DNA of 64,000 nt, from contig JAQFVV010006215.1 of the NCBI GenBank assembly GCA_028023455.1, positions 4,201,230-4,265,229 on the forward strand, in the 5' to 3' direction. The stretch is from Epiperipatus broadwayi. Lineage: Eukaryota > Onychophora > Udeonychophora > Euonychophora > Peripatidae. A program made the translations under genes and the position numbers. Numbering within the stretch: the first letter of the stretch is position 1; every line of letters begins with the position of its first letter. A model generated the notes under the pieces. The model had not been told where the DNA came from. It was given only the letters and a program-made list of their open reading frames with translations, and made no database searches. Positions 47,046-60,586 of this stretch are shown in pieces.

Positions 47046-48910
47046 AATTGTAAATTAATTAAAGCACATTAAAACAGGTAAAAAATAACATTTGCCCAAA
47101 AGAGCTTTTTTGTGTATGATTATTATTATATATATTACTGCTGTTATATAAAGATATTTTATATATTATATCATTGATTTATTTAAATATATATTCATAT
47201 ATAGTTTTTATACTTCATCAACCACTGCTTCGACTGCAGCACCCCCCCCCAAAAAAAAAAGATTAAATTTGTGCTTAAAAACATCAATAATATAACAATC
47301 ATTCAATACTTTGCTAATTATTATGTAAATACAGCTAATCAAATCACTTTTTAAGTAATTATTTTTAAGCTGACGATTAAGACTCTATTCAAAGACTGAT
47401 CATTATGGCAATGCTAGAAATATCATATTCAGTGAATTCAGCAAATTCGAAATTCACCAAGTTCCAGATTCATTTGCTTTTATCAATGCCATAACTAGAG
47501 CTATTGTAAGAACTGCTCCTGAAGCAGCATCAATAGTTATTTGAGATTGTGGTATGCTTATTTATTCTGGTTTCTCATAAGAGCTAATAAATTTATATTG
47601 TTTTCATTTAGGATGAACAATATTCTATTTTTTTTCTTATTAGCATATAAATATTTATTACAGAAAAATGTTACAAAATAAAAGAAATATTATTTTAAAT
47701 ATTTATCACAGATGGAGTGAATATATATAAAAAATATATATTTTCCCAATTGTCACTCATATAAAAAAATTGAAATAAAAAATAAAGGTCAATGTATTCC
47801 AGATATTACTATTCATCAAATAGTAGTTAGTAAAAATAAAATACATTAGATTTTTTACAATGATTGATATGGAAAAATAAAGTGGTTATGTGGTTGTGAA
47901 ATTAGAAATGCTCTGCTTTGTTCTCCTTGCTTACTTTTTCATGATGATACTGTAATAAAGCATCCCTGTTTGATTGACTATTAAAAGTTCCAAACTTTAT
48001 AATTTTTTTAGCTGCGCAATAAATTAATGTAAACTCCTTCGTGTGCTCATATCTATGTGTGCATGTTTTTTAGACAATTATTTGATTGTGATCCGTATTT
48101 TATATTTATGTACACGTGTACTTAAAACGCAAATATAGATAATTTATGATCTATTTTAATCTACATCAGAATTAAAATATTTTTAAACAGTATTATTAAA
48201 AAAAAGATTCATTATAAATTATAGATCCCTAGAGAAATGCATTTAGTCAAGTGAATGGTAATGGAAAATAAATTAATGAGATGTCATATTTGATTACTAT
48301 AAATAATATTACATGATATATAGCTTCAAATATTAATATTTAGTAGTTTCTTTTAAACATCAATAAATTCTATATGTTTTAAAACATACTTTCAGAAAAG
48401 ATTATAGAATGTTGTTACAAGAAATAAACAAACAAAAGAAATATCCGAATAAGATTTTAGTAAATATCATTTAGAATTGTAGCATTTAACGATTTTTTTA
48501 AAAAAAACAACAAATTTACACCCTAAAATTCACTTAGCAAACATTTTCAATAAATATCACTTTGATTAACGTTATACAGTTTTCACAATAAATTATTAAA
48601 TAATTTTGAATGTATAAAGTTTTCATTCAAGATTATTTGAACCGTGCAAATGTTTATAAATCATATAACAAAGTATTTCTCATCAGTAATGAGAATTCTC
48701 TGTTGTAGAAATTATGTTTCGTATCAGATCTGATTTTATCTTTGGAAACTAAAAACTATTTTTATAATCTTATTTTTAACGGAAGTAACTTTTTTTTTTT
48801 CAAAATAAATAACAAAATGCACATTTTTTTAAATATCAAGTTTTAAGCTAGTATAAGATTATTAATCTATAGATATAAATTATTCAATAAATGGGAAATC
48901 CGTGGTGAAA
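47046..48910. other. Non-coding AT-rich stretch
   Basis: No gene recognised. A (C)10(A)10 junction lies at about 47242-47262. Confidence 0.5.
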
Positions 48911-49073
48911 ATGAAGTTAAATCCACAGCCAATTGTATTGAGTACAACAATCAATCAAACCTTTTGATCAATAGTAGCTTGGACAAATTTGCTATTGTTT
49001 TTTTTCCAGCAAGCAGAACAGATTTGATTAGTTGCTGCACTTCAATACACTTTGGCCGTGGATTTAACTTCAT
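48911..49073. mobile_element. Short inverted-repeat element (MITE-like)
   Basis: The ends are inverted copies of about 30 bases, ATGAAGTTAAATCCACAGCC at the left and ATGAAGTTAAATCCACGGCC read inverted at the right, continuing into TGTATTGA. It has no ORF and no obvious target duplication. Confidence 0.65.
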
Positions 49074-50999
49074 TTATATGATGGAGTTCTCACTTATTGA
49101 AGAATTTAGATGTATATTAACCTGTTAAAAATGTTAACTTTAAAATTATTAATCTATCAAGTTTACGTTTTCTTAAGTTTTTTTTATAGCTTATTTCTCT
49201 ACAAAAACGTTATTAAATCTTAATTATTAACTATACTCTAGGATAAAAATGTAAACCATCATTTTTTACTATATATATATTGGATAACAATCTAATTTCT
49301 TCAGATGAACCAGAAGTTTGAACATCTGACTTTCACACTAGGCGACTAAGACAAAAATCGGATCTTTACAGTTATGGCTTATAAACATGACTTTGTTAAT
49401 TTTTCAAATATGAATAAATTCACAATCAATTTACTCATATATATATATATATTGTGAGATAAAGCCAAATTAAATCTCATTTTACAATTCTGTAAAATAG
49501 ATACAGATTTCATTGCAAAAAATGAATATTGAATAATAAGTTACTGCACTGGAGATATGTATATATCCTAACACCTCTCATTAGCATTATCTAAATTTAT
49601 TAGGATTACATTTATTTATTATGTTTTGCAAATATGCTTTAATTATTTTTAAATTGTTATCTAAATTGTTTTTGTCTCATGTGGCATGTGTTTAAGTGAC
49701 TCATTAATAGTGTCAAGAGGATAAATATACTGCCACTGAGTGCATTTATTTACACTTCAAAAACAAATAAAGGCCGGATTGTCATTATCATTCCGGTTTA
49801 GCTAATGAGATTTACTTGTTATTCAAAATATATATATAACGACAAAGAGTAGTCTGAATTTTTTTACTGGACAATTATTTAATAATCAAATAAGTTTTAG
49901 ACAAAATGATATATATGTCATAAAATCTAAATTTGATTGGTTGCATATGTCTCTGGATTCCACTTATTTATTGTTAAGAGATTGTCTTGACAAAAGTTAG
50001 AATTTGTTGATTGATATTGATATTGGGATTGACTGTTTACTAGCTTTTAATGATATGAGGTGTGTGTGTAAGTAAAAGCGCACTTTGAGTATTTGTATGG
50101 TGTGTGTCGGCATGACCAATGTGTGTGTGAGAGAGTAGGAGTATTGCTCATGAAAAATAAAGCTTAATTTATAACTGTCATATTTTAAGCTCAGCTTATT
50201 CCTAACAATACTTTTCCAATAAACATAAATCAGATTATTATCATTCTTTATTAATTCGTAACAAATTAATGTGCCCTTTTGTCTTAGAATATGGATTTTA
50301 AATTTTATTAAAAATAAATATATTCTCTATAAACTAAATTTGACATTTTTTTAAAAATCTTTTTCTCTCTTCTATCCATCTGTTAATTTTATATCTCTTC
50401 AGGAAATCACAATCAGCGCTATATACTTCAAAGCACACCAACAGTAATTCCTAACACGTCTTCTTCATCTTCAATTAAAGCTTTTGACATTGACTCACTT
50501 TTCCAATACTTACGTACAATTATTACTATATCTTTGTGCAAATTATTTAACTAATTTACAAGTACACATTTTGCTTGCACTTATTCTTTTCTGTTGGTTT
50601 AATTGCCCTACCCAAAAGTTAATGGTTCCTCAATAGATTTTTTATACTCTCTTATGAAAGTAGAGCTTAATTCGATCAAGTGAATAGAAATGAAGGTTAT
50701 TGGTGATTGAATGTATCATGGTTTTCCTGAACAGTTCACACAGTTATTATTATTTTCTTAATCAATTATTTAGGCAAATACCTTAATTCAAGAGAATAGT
50801 GAAAATAAAAAATTAGTTTTAAAATCCAAATTTGATAATGATCCACCAGGTGTGAAATTGATTTTAAGACACCTGCAAATCAATATATTACTGATTAAAT
50901 GTATTATTTCTTAGATCTCCATTCCTTACCTAAAACAAAATATAAAAATATGTCTAAAATTGAAGAATAGTTATAATACATTAAGTTAAAATGATAGAA
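49074..50999. other. Non-coding stretch with a possible SINE remnant
   Basis: AT-rich. At about 49298-49352 the minus strand has AGATGTTCAAACTTCTGG and CATCTGAAGAAAT, which could be a decayed B box and SINE body. Nothing else is recognised. Confidence 0.4.
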
Positions 51000-51400
51000 A
51001 AGAATTTAGGTATCCAGCCATTAATTCTTTTAAACTTAAACTTATCAAGCTCATTACTATCATCTACTCTATTTATACAACCAATGCATATGACCACATA
51101 CATGCGAAAAAGATAAGTGATCTCTAATATATATATATATTTCATGTTATAACCAGCACTCATCAGTTGGTCCAGATCAGTATCTCCCTGCACACCATAT
51201 ATAATCAGTACTCAGTTCATATTAAGATAGCAAATCGCTATTTTATAACTTTAGGAGTGTTGGTGCTGCAGAATATGTATATTGGAGACTCATTTACATT
51301 TTCCGCATGTATGTGGTCGTGTGTATTGTAGTATAAGATGGAGTGTCTGATAAAAGGGAGCTTGAAAGTTTGAGTTTTAATCCCCTCTAACTACATCTAG
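51000..51400. repeat. Interspersed repeat A, inverted pair
   Basis: Bases 51000-51240 match repeat A on the minus strand (CTGGACCAACTGATGAGTGC is read inverted near 51160). Bases 51241-51400 match the 3' half on the plus strand (ATATGTATATTGGAGACTCA and GAGCTTGAAAGTTTGAG). The halves are arranged head to head around the junction. Confidence 0.7.
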
Positions 51401-53829
51401 CCTAAAATAGTATTTACAATATACTTGTATTTAAATAATTCATTCTTTTCGGAATACGATTATAATCATACTTTTTCATTCTTACACACCCACCCAAAAA
51501 AGTTATTCCTAAACACGTTATATACAGTAATGAGCTAGTTTTGCAAAAGTTTGGGAGTCAATTTATCAAAAAGAAGTTTTATGGTTGGCTCTAAAAGAAA
51601 TAATTTAAAGACTGATAAAGTAAAATCAAAAGGCAAAACTGACTAACTGAATGCTTTATTATTCTAGTTTATAAGAAGTTGAAACCTAGAGCCACCTGCT
51701 AACGTTGATTTATGGACCTTTCAGTTCCAGAGTCAGCTTTAACATTAATGTATCAAATAATGCGTGACGAGGTGAAATATTATGAAACAATCATAATCAG
51801 ACTGGGGGGTCAGCCCTAGTATGTCTGAAAACTAACCCTGTGAAATTAAATAATTATTAGAAATGAATCTTTAACTGTACTAATGCCCTCATTAACTTTC
51901 AGCATTGTTTTAACTTAAAAACAAGATAAGGCAAGTGCCTGAAATTCTATTATCTAAATTCGAATTAAGATAACAAAATATTAAGAAATTTTGTTTGTTT
52001 CATTTAATAATAACAGCTAAAAGTATTAACCAATTTAATAGTATTATCACCCCAGGTGAGATGATGAAAAAAGAGACTTGAATAAACTTATATAATTTTT
52101 GTAGTTTGAGATTTCTGCTATTTAGACGTAATATAATTTCAAGGATATAATTGACAGTTTTCATTTAATTTTTCTCATATATTTTTTAGTGCTCATTTAT
52201 ATTTATACCTATTGAAACAGTCGACCTTAGTTCAAGATCAAGTTTCACTGTTCTACCACAGCCCATATGTCATCCTGCTCCTCTTTTTTTTTTTTGTAAA
52301 ATGTATATAAACTATACATATGTTTCTGAGGAAGCGTCTATGAGATTTATAAATATAAATCTGAAATAAAAAATTTTCTTTAATTATTTTAAATATTAAC
52401 TTTTTATAGATGGGGCTCAGATATACCCATATATTACAGGAGCATATATATATATAAAATTTAAAATACTAAATAATTTTGTGTCTTTTAAAAGATTGTA
52501 TTTTTTTTTACTTTTATTTTAATACTTTGTAATTACTTTTTTGTCATAAAACTACATAAAAATTCAAGATGGAAGGTGCAGTCATTGATGTCCAAAAATA
52601 ATTAAATGGGTGGGAAGTTTGTTTCATGATTTTTTAAAAGGAATTTGTAAATTAAAGTTAAGGAAAGTGAAATCTAAAACAAAGCTAATTGATTTTAGTT
52701 AGCTATTAACATTTTTATCAAATCCATTTTCCAATCTGGAAATTGGTTTGAATTGATTTTGGACAGTTATCTCATGACTGCGTCTCTACTAACAATAGAG
52801 AAAAGATTTTTGAAAATTAAGGATCCATTAGAGTCAAGAAGTCAAATTAAAACAAAGATTCTTTGAGTGGCTAAAAACTGACATAAATAGGGTTAAATCT
52901 ATTGTGTCATTGTTTGGTCAATCATTGCTGTGGCTCATGTCCATTCCAATTTTGAGAATTATAAACTGCCTTCCTTTCCATCTTTCAACCACACTCATAC
53001 CAAGATGTGGCTCCTACCACTCAAGAGTGACCACGCCATCAAAGAATGCTGCCTGCCATAGAAGATTTGTCAATACTTCATAGAATCCTGAGTAACCAGC
53101 CCAAAGACAGTAAAATCACATTAGCCAATTTTAATTTGTAAACATATGTTTTCTTTATGTTTAATTTTTTTCAAAAACTCAATAATCGGCAAGTATGTTA
53201 ACCTTTTGTATCAATTCTCTATTAACAAATCAAATATTACTACTAGATATATTCACTCACACTTATTATTTTTATAATTTAGTGTGGTTATAATTTAATT
53301 TTAATGATTTTTCACTTAATTTTATTTGCAAATGCCAATCAAACCTTGTCGTATAAACTTCTATATCCCACTGTGGAATAGAAAGAGAGGGGGAATTAAT
53401 GGATTTCTTGTTATTTATTTCTAAATATCTCGTAAGATTGGGTTTGTATTTTTAAATGAATACTTGCTTTTAAATAAATGTTTTATCGTAAATTTATACA
53501 AAATGTATAAATACTTTGCAATCTGGGGTGGATATTGGTTATTGATCATCATCGCCAAAGTTGGCTGAGCTTGAGAATTTATTTGCAATTCTACTTTTAA
53601 GTGCGTGAATTTTAGTTTTGTTTAATATGTTAAAAAAATGTGATTCAAGAAGGGGGGGCAATGCACACTTCATTATTATAATTTAACTTATTTATAAATG
53701 ACTTTAGATTACATAGGTCATTATTTTAGCATATCATTATGTATTTGTTAAACCATTTAAGGCTTTACTTTAATATTTAAAATTCAATGACTTTATATTA
53801 TTATGATAAGCGTTGCTGGCATATGTCAA
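51401..53829. other. Non-coding AT-rich stretch
   Basis: No gene recognised. Less AT-rich parts near 52205-52290 and 52900-53110 have no open frame of note and may be old repeats. Confidence 0.45.
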
Positions 53830-54240
53830 ATTTTTATTAAGTCACATGGGGCTTTGATCCAATCCACCTGTACCTCACTCCAAAGTCATGATCTTCTTTG
53901 TTCATCATTCTTCTCAAAGTATATATTTATATACTGCTTTGATTCACCTGTACCATATTCCAGGGATTCAAAGTCTCCCATCTTTAATGTCCTCATTCAT
54001 GGTAAGTTTACGCCTACTTCTATAACATGCAGGTTAGAGTGAGTAAAGAGCTTTGTATGGATGTGCCATGGTCCAGCCCATAGAAACTTCCTACCTGTCT
54101 TTCTTTCTGTACTGCTCTAGCATGAAGCTGGCATGTACCTTCTTTAAAAAAATTGGAGAATGACCTTGTCCTGGCCAAATGTGCCATTTTTGCTCACTGA
54201 TAATGCTAGCACTGCCATTTCTTATAGTTAGTTTTCTAGC
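53830..54240. other. GC-richer segment, unassigned
   Basis: This segment stands out from its AT-rich flanks. It has a 79-codon plus ORF (53803-54042) and a 75-codon minus ORF (54091-54318), neither with a motif I know. It has no second copy in this window and could be an old repeat. Confidence 0.35.
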
Positions 54241-55818
54241 CTGTTTAGCAAAATAAATTGTAATGATATGTGATAATAAATTATTTTTATAATATTTTCC
54301 ATTGGAGTTTAAATCCAACCTTTCATGAAGCTGCCCTCCCCTTTATTGAAATAAGCCGTTCCTGCAATTATAGAGTTTCGCTATATTCTATAGTTAAATG
54401 CCGAAAATGTAAAATAAATAATGTTTTCATCTACTTATTGATCAAAATGTATCCTTATTTTAATTGTTAGAAATGAAGTCTCTAAATGAAAATAAACTTA
54501 TGTATCAAATCCTAAGGGCATCATATTAACTCATATAATCAGCGAAACTCTATTGTATCATTATAAATATATATATATATATTTTTAAATGTATAAAATG
54601 TCCACCAAACCACTCAGATAAAGCCATTTTTGTAACATTGAATAAAAGCCTGTTTTTAGATATACGTTCAATATAGTAACTGCTGCACTAAATTAATATT
54701 TGTCAAAATAAAATAATATCAAGTTAGTTAAATGTTTATAATCAAAATAAAGTTTTAAAGGTGTGGAGTTGATGATGTATATAAAACTCATCCTGAATTT
54801 TGTCCAAATAAATATTTATATTTTAAACTTTAATCCAGTTGTTCGAATCTCCTTAATAATATTTATATTTATGTATATTTTTAACTTAATATCTTGGGTT
54901 CACTCAGTCTCTCACCATCATCATCAGTTGAGATCTCATGTAAAACGTTGTAGCACTGGGCCGGGATATAATGAATTTATGTGGTATCACAGTAGGTGTT
55001 GTTCATAGTGTTATAGATTTGGGGAATGGGCAAATAGGTTAGAATTCATGATTGCTCCTGACCTGTGTATCTCGGGCATGATTGGATTCGGGGTACTTTT
55101 GTTTAGATTCTAAATCTTGTTGGATGGACATATATTTTCGACCGGTACAGTATATTTCTCAAGTACATGTTACTATACCATTGTTACTATACTAAATGTA
55201 TCATATCCCTGTATCATACATATGCAATAAGCTCTGTAACCTTTGACTGCTTAATAAAGTTTTTTGAAAAGTAAATTATAATTTCTCAACAAGATTGTTT
55301 TTATAGTTTATATAAAATATTTTTTTTCCAAAATGAAATGTAAACTTGAAAAAAAAGGATACTCATGAAAAAATTTAAAATAAAACAAATCTACTAAGGC
55401 ACAGAGTATAGTAATTTTTTAAAATAGGATTGTATTTTGATAGGCATTATTTTCAAAGAATATTGATTGAAATTTTAGATTTAAACTAGAATCAAAAGAA
55501 TTATTCCAACAAATACAGGATAGTCTTATTGAAATTAAAGAAAGAAAAATGATATCACAGGGAATATATACTTAAATAAAGCTTTAAAAATTGGCTATCA
55601 TTTGTTTTAAGTGTAAGAATAAATTTGTCTATTACTACCAGCATTTTAATAGGAAAGATCAGCACCCTCTCTAAAACAATTACAGAAACTGGGTACAGAT
55701 GACAGTATGGCCAGTGTCAAAATTTTTCTGAAGAAGAACTTATTAAATCATACAGTATGTTAAATATATTGACTCTAATAAATACTTCAAACTTCTCCAG
55801 CTCATAGGTATAAGATAC
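54241..55818. other. Non-coding AT-rich stretch
   Basis: No gene recognised. A less AT-rich part at 54900-55110 has no readable frame. Confidence 0.45.
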
Positions 55819-58800
55819 TGTAACAGTCAAGTTTGTACATTCGCGTAACAGAATTCAGAATCCAAGCAAAAGAGACCGAAGCTGACCAGACTAGGACTGT
55901 AACATCCCGAGTCCGACCGCACTTCAACTCGTAAGCCAGGATTCCAAGACTCAAGACCCTACGAATGACCACCTTGAACTTACACGTAGTATACCTCTTT
56001 CCACACGGCCGACATAGGTCACGGAGAAGCAATGAGACTCATAACAAAAAAAAATGGAATTTATTAACTGTATATATTTAAAACTAATTAATGCATCGGA
56101 AATCACATATATAATATAGAGAATTTTGAATTGGATTGAAATAAATAAGATCGAGATCAGAGTAATTTATTAAATTGTATGTTTATTTTTGCAGATTAAA
56201 TTTGACGATTTTATCTATATTATTCTTGCATTTTACAATTAAAATGCGCGTAGCATCTAACATTTTGGAGAGCGCTTTAACCTTCTCTCCTTACAATTAA
56301 AATTATTTTACATTTGTTATTTTATTTGATGAAGTTAAATATTGTTTTCATCATTTGCTTTATTATCTTATTGATCAGTCACTGCATTGTAGCTATGGGG
56401 CAGATTATGCTAATCCCTCTTATTCCATGGTTTTCAGCTAAGCAATCAGACGAAGCCTTGTTTTCTCATATATGTGAAACATTTAAAGTCAAATTTATCT
56501 ATAATATTATTATTTCAAACTATTGTACATGAGACCGAAACTAGCTCTTGAATATGTCAGACAATGGCTGAAACTTAATTTAAGGGAGGAAGAGTTGGCA
56601 ACCAAAAGAACCAATGCGCTATAGCGCTGGTAAACAGTTATAATAAATGTTGCTCTGCGGATGGATTAATATTTAGGGTTTTGTGATCAACACCGGAGCC
56701 CTATGACCGATCGCCATGCTGCTAAAGAGGGTTGGGGTAGCTAACACTATTGCCTGGAATTTGACGTCAGGTCTTATTCGTGTGCGACCCAAGGAGTGTA
56801 AGAGGGATGGCCGTTCCGAGTCCCATCTTAAAGAAAAATGCAACATAACGAGAAAGTTTAAATGTATAATAAAATTATCACATCCGCCAAGCAAAAGAGT
56901 TGAAATAATTTAATATTTAGCCACGAGAACGATAGCTAATCAGTGGAATCATTAGCGCCAACTCTAATATAGCATTTTTAATATCATATGCTATACGTGG
57001 GCGTACTTTTAAATATTCTTTGCTTTCTAGTTTCAATCTCAAATAACACATTTGATTACGCGATTAATTAATAAAAACAAAAAAGGGAAAAAAAATATAT
57101 TTGGAGGGCTTTTACAAAATGAAATAAATAACAAATATACTTATTCAAGGCTTGGATATTGCTTAGTGAAAATTAAATTGAAATTTACTTTGGGTTAAAA
57201 CAAGATTCCCATTTTAAAATTGCCAACAAATAATTAAATAATCAAGGTCAAAATGATAATCAGCACATAGCCAATTCTTAACAGTTATTTAAGAGGGTTT
57301 CGAAACAGCGTGCATTAAGCTACGATAAATAATTATTAAATGAAGAGGGGTCATTCTCTCTTCTCTCTATTATTAATATTGAATGCCCGCTGTTTCGAGG
57401 CATTAGCATATAATTTATATTTTAAAATAAAAAATAAAGAAACCATAGTCACAACTGCAGTGAGAAAATTGAAAATAAAATTATTAAAATCATTTAGTTA
57501 GGAAACATTAGAAAGTAGGTCAGAATTATATAATTAAATTTAAGAATAAAATTTTACATTTAGCAATTTACTTGAATTCAAGATTTTAGAATTAAAATAC
57601 ATTTTATAAGTCTAGACTTAAAGGAAAATTAATATATTGAACTGCAGTTAGAAATGGTGAGGTTACCGGTCATCTTGTAGTACTTGAGCTGGAGTTACGG
57701 GAGTCTTTGTGGCGGCTTGCGGCATCATCTTCTTCCCACGGTTAGAGCGGAGCTGTTATGGCGGCATACTGGTGATGGTGGTTTTTGGATGGAAGTAAAG
57801 GCCCGTCGCCTTCACTCTGGAGCTTAGCCAAGGCTGCCTGTTTTAGCCCGACATTTTCTCTCGCACAGATATAAAAATTATTGTCTTAACTGGATGTCAA
57901 AATGTTCACGGTTGCTTTTGGTTCAGGATACACGCTGGATTCCAAAGCTTAACGATGATCAAAGAAGGCAAAACTTCACAGATGTAGCATTCAAGCTGTA
58001 AAGATTTCAAAGATTCAAAGCTGTCAAGGTTTCAAAAAAGTAAAGATCTAAGATGGCTCCTCCACTTTACATGGCCTTTTTAAATGATCGCCTTATCAGC
58101 CCACACACCTTGGAATTTCATCTCCATCAAGATTACAAAATTTTTAATTTGCTTATGAAATTAGTGGTTGACTTCAAACATGCTGACATTCCTTTTAGGT
58201 GTTATAACTTTTCTCTGATTATCAACTTTTAATTAAATCGAATTTTAATCAGTTTAATCCGATATTAGATTTTATTTTTAATTAGTCAGGAATTTTGTTC
58301 TGATTTTATAATTTATGTGTAAAATCCCTGCTGTAAACATATTTTTAATTAGCGAGGTCTCCAAAATAATTTAGAATCAATTAGCTAGATTATTTTAAAA
58401 TTGGCTTTTCTTTTTAGAAACCTAAGGCAGGTGTGGCATATACTGATACAATTGTTTACAGCAAAAACTTTACTAAACTTTTAATTCTCCGAAAATACTT
58501 TTATTTTTAGAAAAAAAAATCTTTTTCTTTTTAAAAAGAAACTTGTCAGCGCATTTGCAATCAATCACCCTTTCAATGTGTTTTTACATTAAATTGGTTT
58601 ATAATAAAAATGAAACTTAAAATTTAATAAATATTTTAATCACGCCACTATGCTATATATGTATATTCAATATAGGTGGATTATATTCCCACATACGAAT
58701 TTAAGTAATAAATTAATAAATTGACGCTACATTATTACTGTTTAAAAATATTACGCGATAAAATTATACGCTATAACTCTGGCAATACTATTCACTTATA

Positions 58801-58967
58801 GCGTTCTTTCGTATGTGCGTATATAATGCTGTTTATATAGCCGTGATTGCAATTTTTAGCTTACAAATCTTAATTTAGACTTATTAAACAGGTTTGAACT
58901 TAGCACAGACGAGTGGGTTATTAGGATGGTTGGTGAAACGGTGAGGGACTTGAAGACAACCGTTTCA
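55819..58967 (-). mobile_element. Solo LTR related to element 1
   Basis: Read on the minus strand, it starts TGAAACGG at 58967 and ends CTGTTACA at 55819. Both edges resemble element 1. The start has TGAAAC, then GTTTCACC, then TTAGTTTGAACC-like sequence at similar spacing, and the end has GAATTC and TCGCTAACA-like strings followed by GACTGTTACA. The terminal hairpin at 58934-58967 has perfect 9-base arms (TGAAACGGT/ACCGTTTCA). No partner LTR or interior lies next to it, so it is a solo LTR left by recombination. Flanking ATAC (55815-55818) and ATAG (58968-58971) are an imperfect 4-bp duplication. CpG-containing patches at 55850-56030, 56590-56830 and 57660-57860 contrast with the surroundings. 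Confidence 0.65.
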
Positions 58968-60586
58968 ATAGTAACATCTTCAAAAGCATATTCATTTGTG
59001 ATAATTCTATATATTTACCAATTCAGTTTGATTAAAATTTAGTTAGCAGCAAATAATTAAGTGATAATGGACAGCTAGAATTCTATTTGCAACTTTCCTT
59101 CAATAGCAAGTTAAAGTAGAGAATAATAAAAATTTACTAGACAAAATATTAATCACTCTTCCGAAAATAGTATTCTAAATGTTTAGAAATTAGAAAACTA
59201 TACAGATTTCATGGAATCATTGACTATCTTACAATGAATGCTTCATCACGAATTGGATAAACATGTATTGGAACTCCTATATAGAAACAGTATTAAAGAC
59301 TCTCTCTTTTACCATGAAATTTATTAATACCCTCCTTTGGTAAAGAACAAAAGAATTGTAAGCATTATAAAATATCTAATTGAGATTTAATCTTTTTTAC
59401 CTCTTCAGCCCTCCCCCCCCCCAAAAAAAAAAACTAGAAATAATTATATATATATAATCTGATATTTATATTTTTAAAAAAAAAAAAAAGCATAAATAGA
59501 TATGTCCCTAAAAACGATAATGATTTGAAGGTGACATTCTGACATGGTTTTTATTCAACAATTATAGTTCAAAGCTCGAAGTAATACATTATTACGACTT
59601 ACAAAATACACTAAAATAAGAAAATTATCAAAAAAAAAAAAATAATAAATAAGAGAAATTAATCCTTTATTGCCTATGCAATGCAATACGTTTTTTTTTT
59701 GTTATTATTGTATGCATAGATTCAAACTTTGTAACAACTTACATTTATTTGTGTAATAATATTATCTTGAGGTATAATATAAGGTAAGATTAAAAATTAG
59801 CTTTGCTCCGAATACCAGATAAATCTCCATTCGTATTATTTTTTATTTATTGAAAAAAATAAATTGCGGTAAAATAAAATTAAAAAAATCAAGGAATTCT
59901 TTTTAATAAAGGCAAAAGGCAATCTTTTTCATGGGAGAAAACTTTTTATTACCATTTTAAAGTTCAAAAGAATGACCAAAATATATGGCTGGCCTAGCTG
60001 TCGAATTCTGAATTTTTGAGGCCGTGAAATAAAATTATTCCTTTTCGTGCATTAATACGCAGATAGATTCAAACTATCAGGTGTGTTTTCAGCTGCGATG
60101 GGTGTGAAAAATCACGATTTTAAAATGGTGGTGGGGGGGGACTAATACCTTAAATAAATATTAATAAATTGTTTTCATTCTGAAATAAAATCTGAATTAT
60201 AAATACAGATTTAAATTATATGATTGATTTTTTATTTTTTATTTTTGGATAATTATTAAATGTTTTCTTAAAAACTGTATTTCAGTCACTTTAAAAAATA
60301 TTTAGTCACGACTGTAATCGGAAAAGTACAGATAAATTTCAAATTTAGTTAAAAACCACTTTAACAATTAAACTATTTAATGGAAATAACTCATCATAAA
60401 ACTTCAAGGAAAAGACCATCATCACAAACCTTCAGGCAAGCATAAACTATACCTGACTTTCTATTTTATCATTATTATGAATTTTTAAAAGATGTAAATA
60501 GATTTAGTAAAAAGAGAGTTTTAATGAACATTAAAACGTAATACAGAAATAGCAAATAAAATTGGTTTTAAAATAAGTCTACTTAC
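58968..60586. other. Non-coding AT-rich stretch within intron 1
   Basis: No gene or repeat recognised, apart from poly-C/poly-A junctions near 59410-59430. Confidence 0.5.

Larger units (their letters stand above)
39337..60586 (-). other. Intron 1 of the GABA-B-receptor-like gene (21,250 bases)
   Basis: GT-AG intron inferred from the shared phase and continuous family similarity of the two flanking exons (GTAAGT donor at 60586, TTTTGTAG acceptor at 39337). It hosts the RTE LINE, three tRNA-SINE or LINE-tail fragments, repeat A copies, a MITE and a solo LTR. Confidence 0.7.

Noticed and set aside
53803-54318. ORFs on both strands in a GC-richer segment as host genes
   Set aside because: Short, overlapping in the same segment on opposite strands, without motifs, start context or splice logic.
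54900-55260. Similarity to the less AT-rich part of 1690-1850 (TTGGATTCGGG)
   Set aside because: The shared strings are too short and scattered to claim a common repeat by eye.
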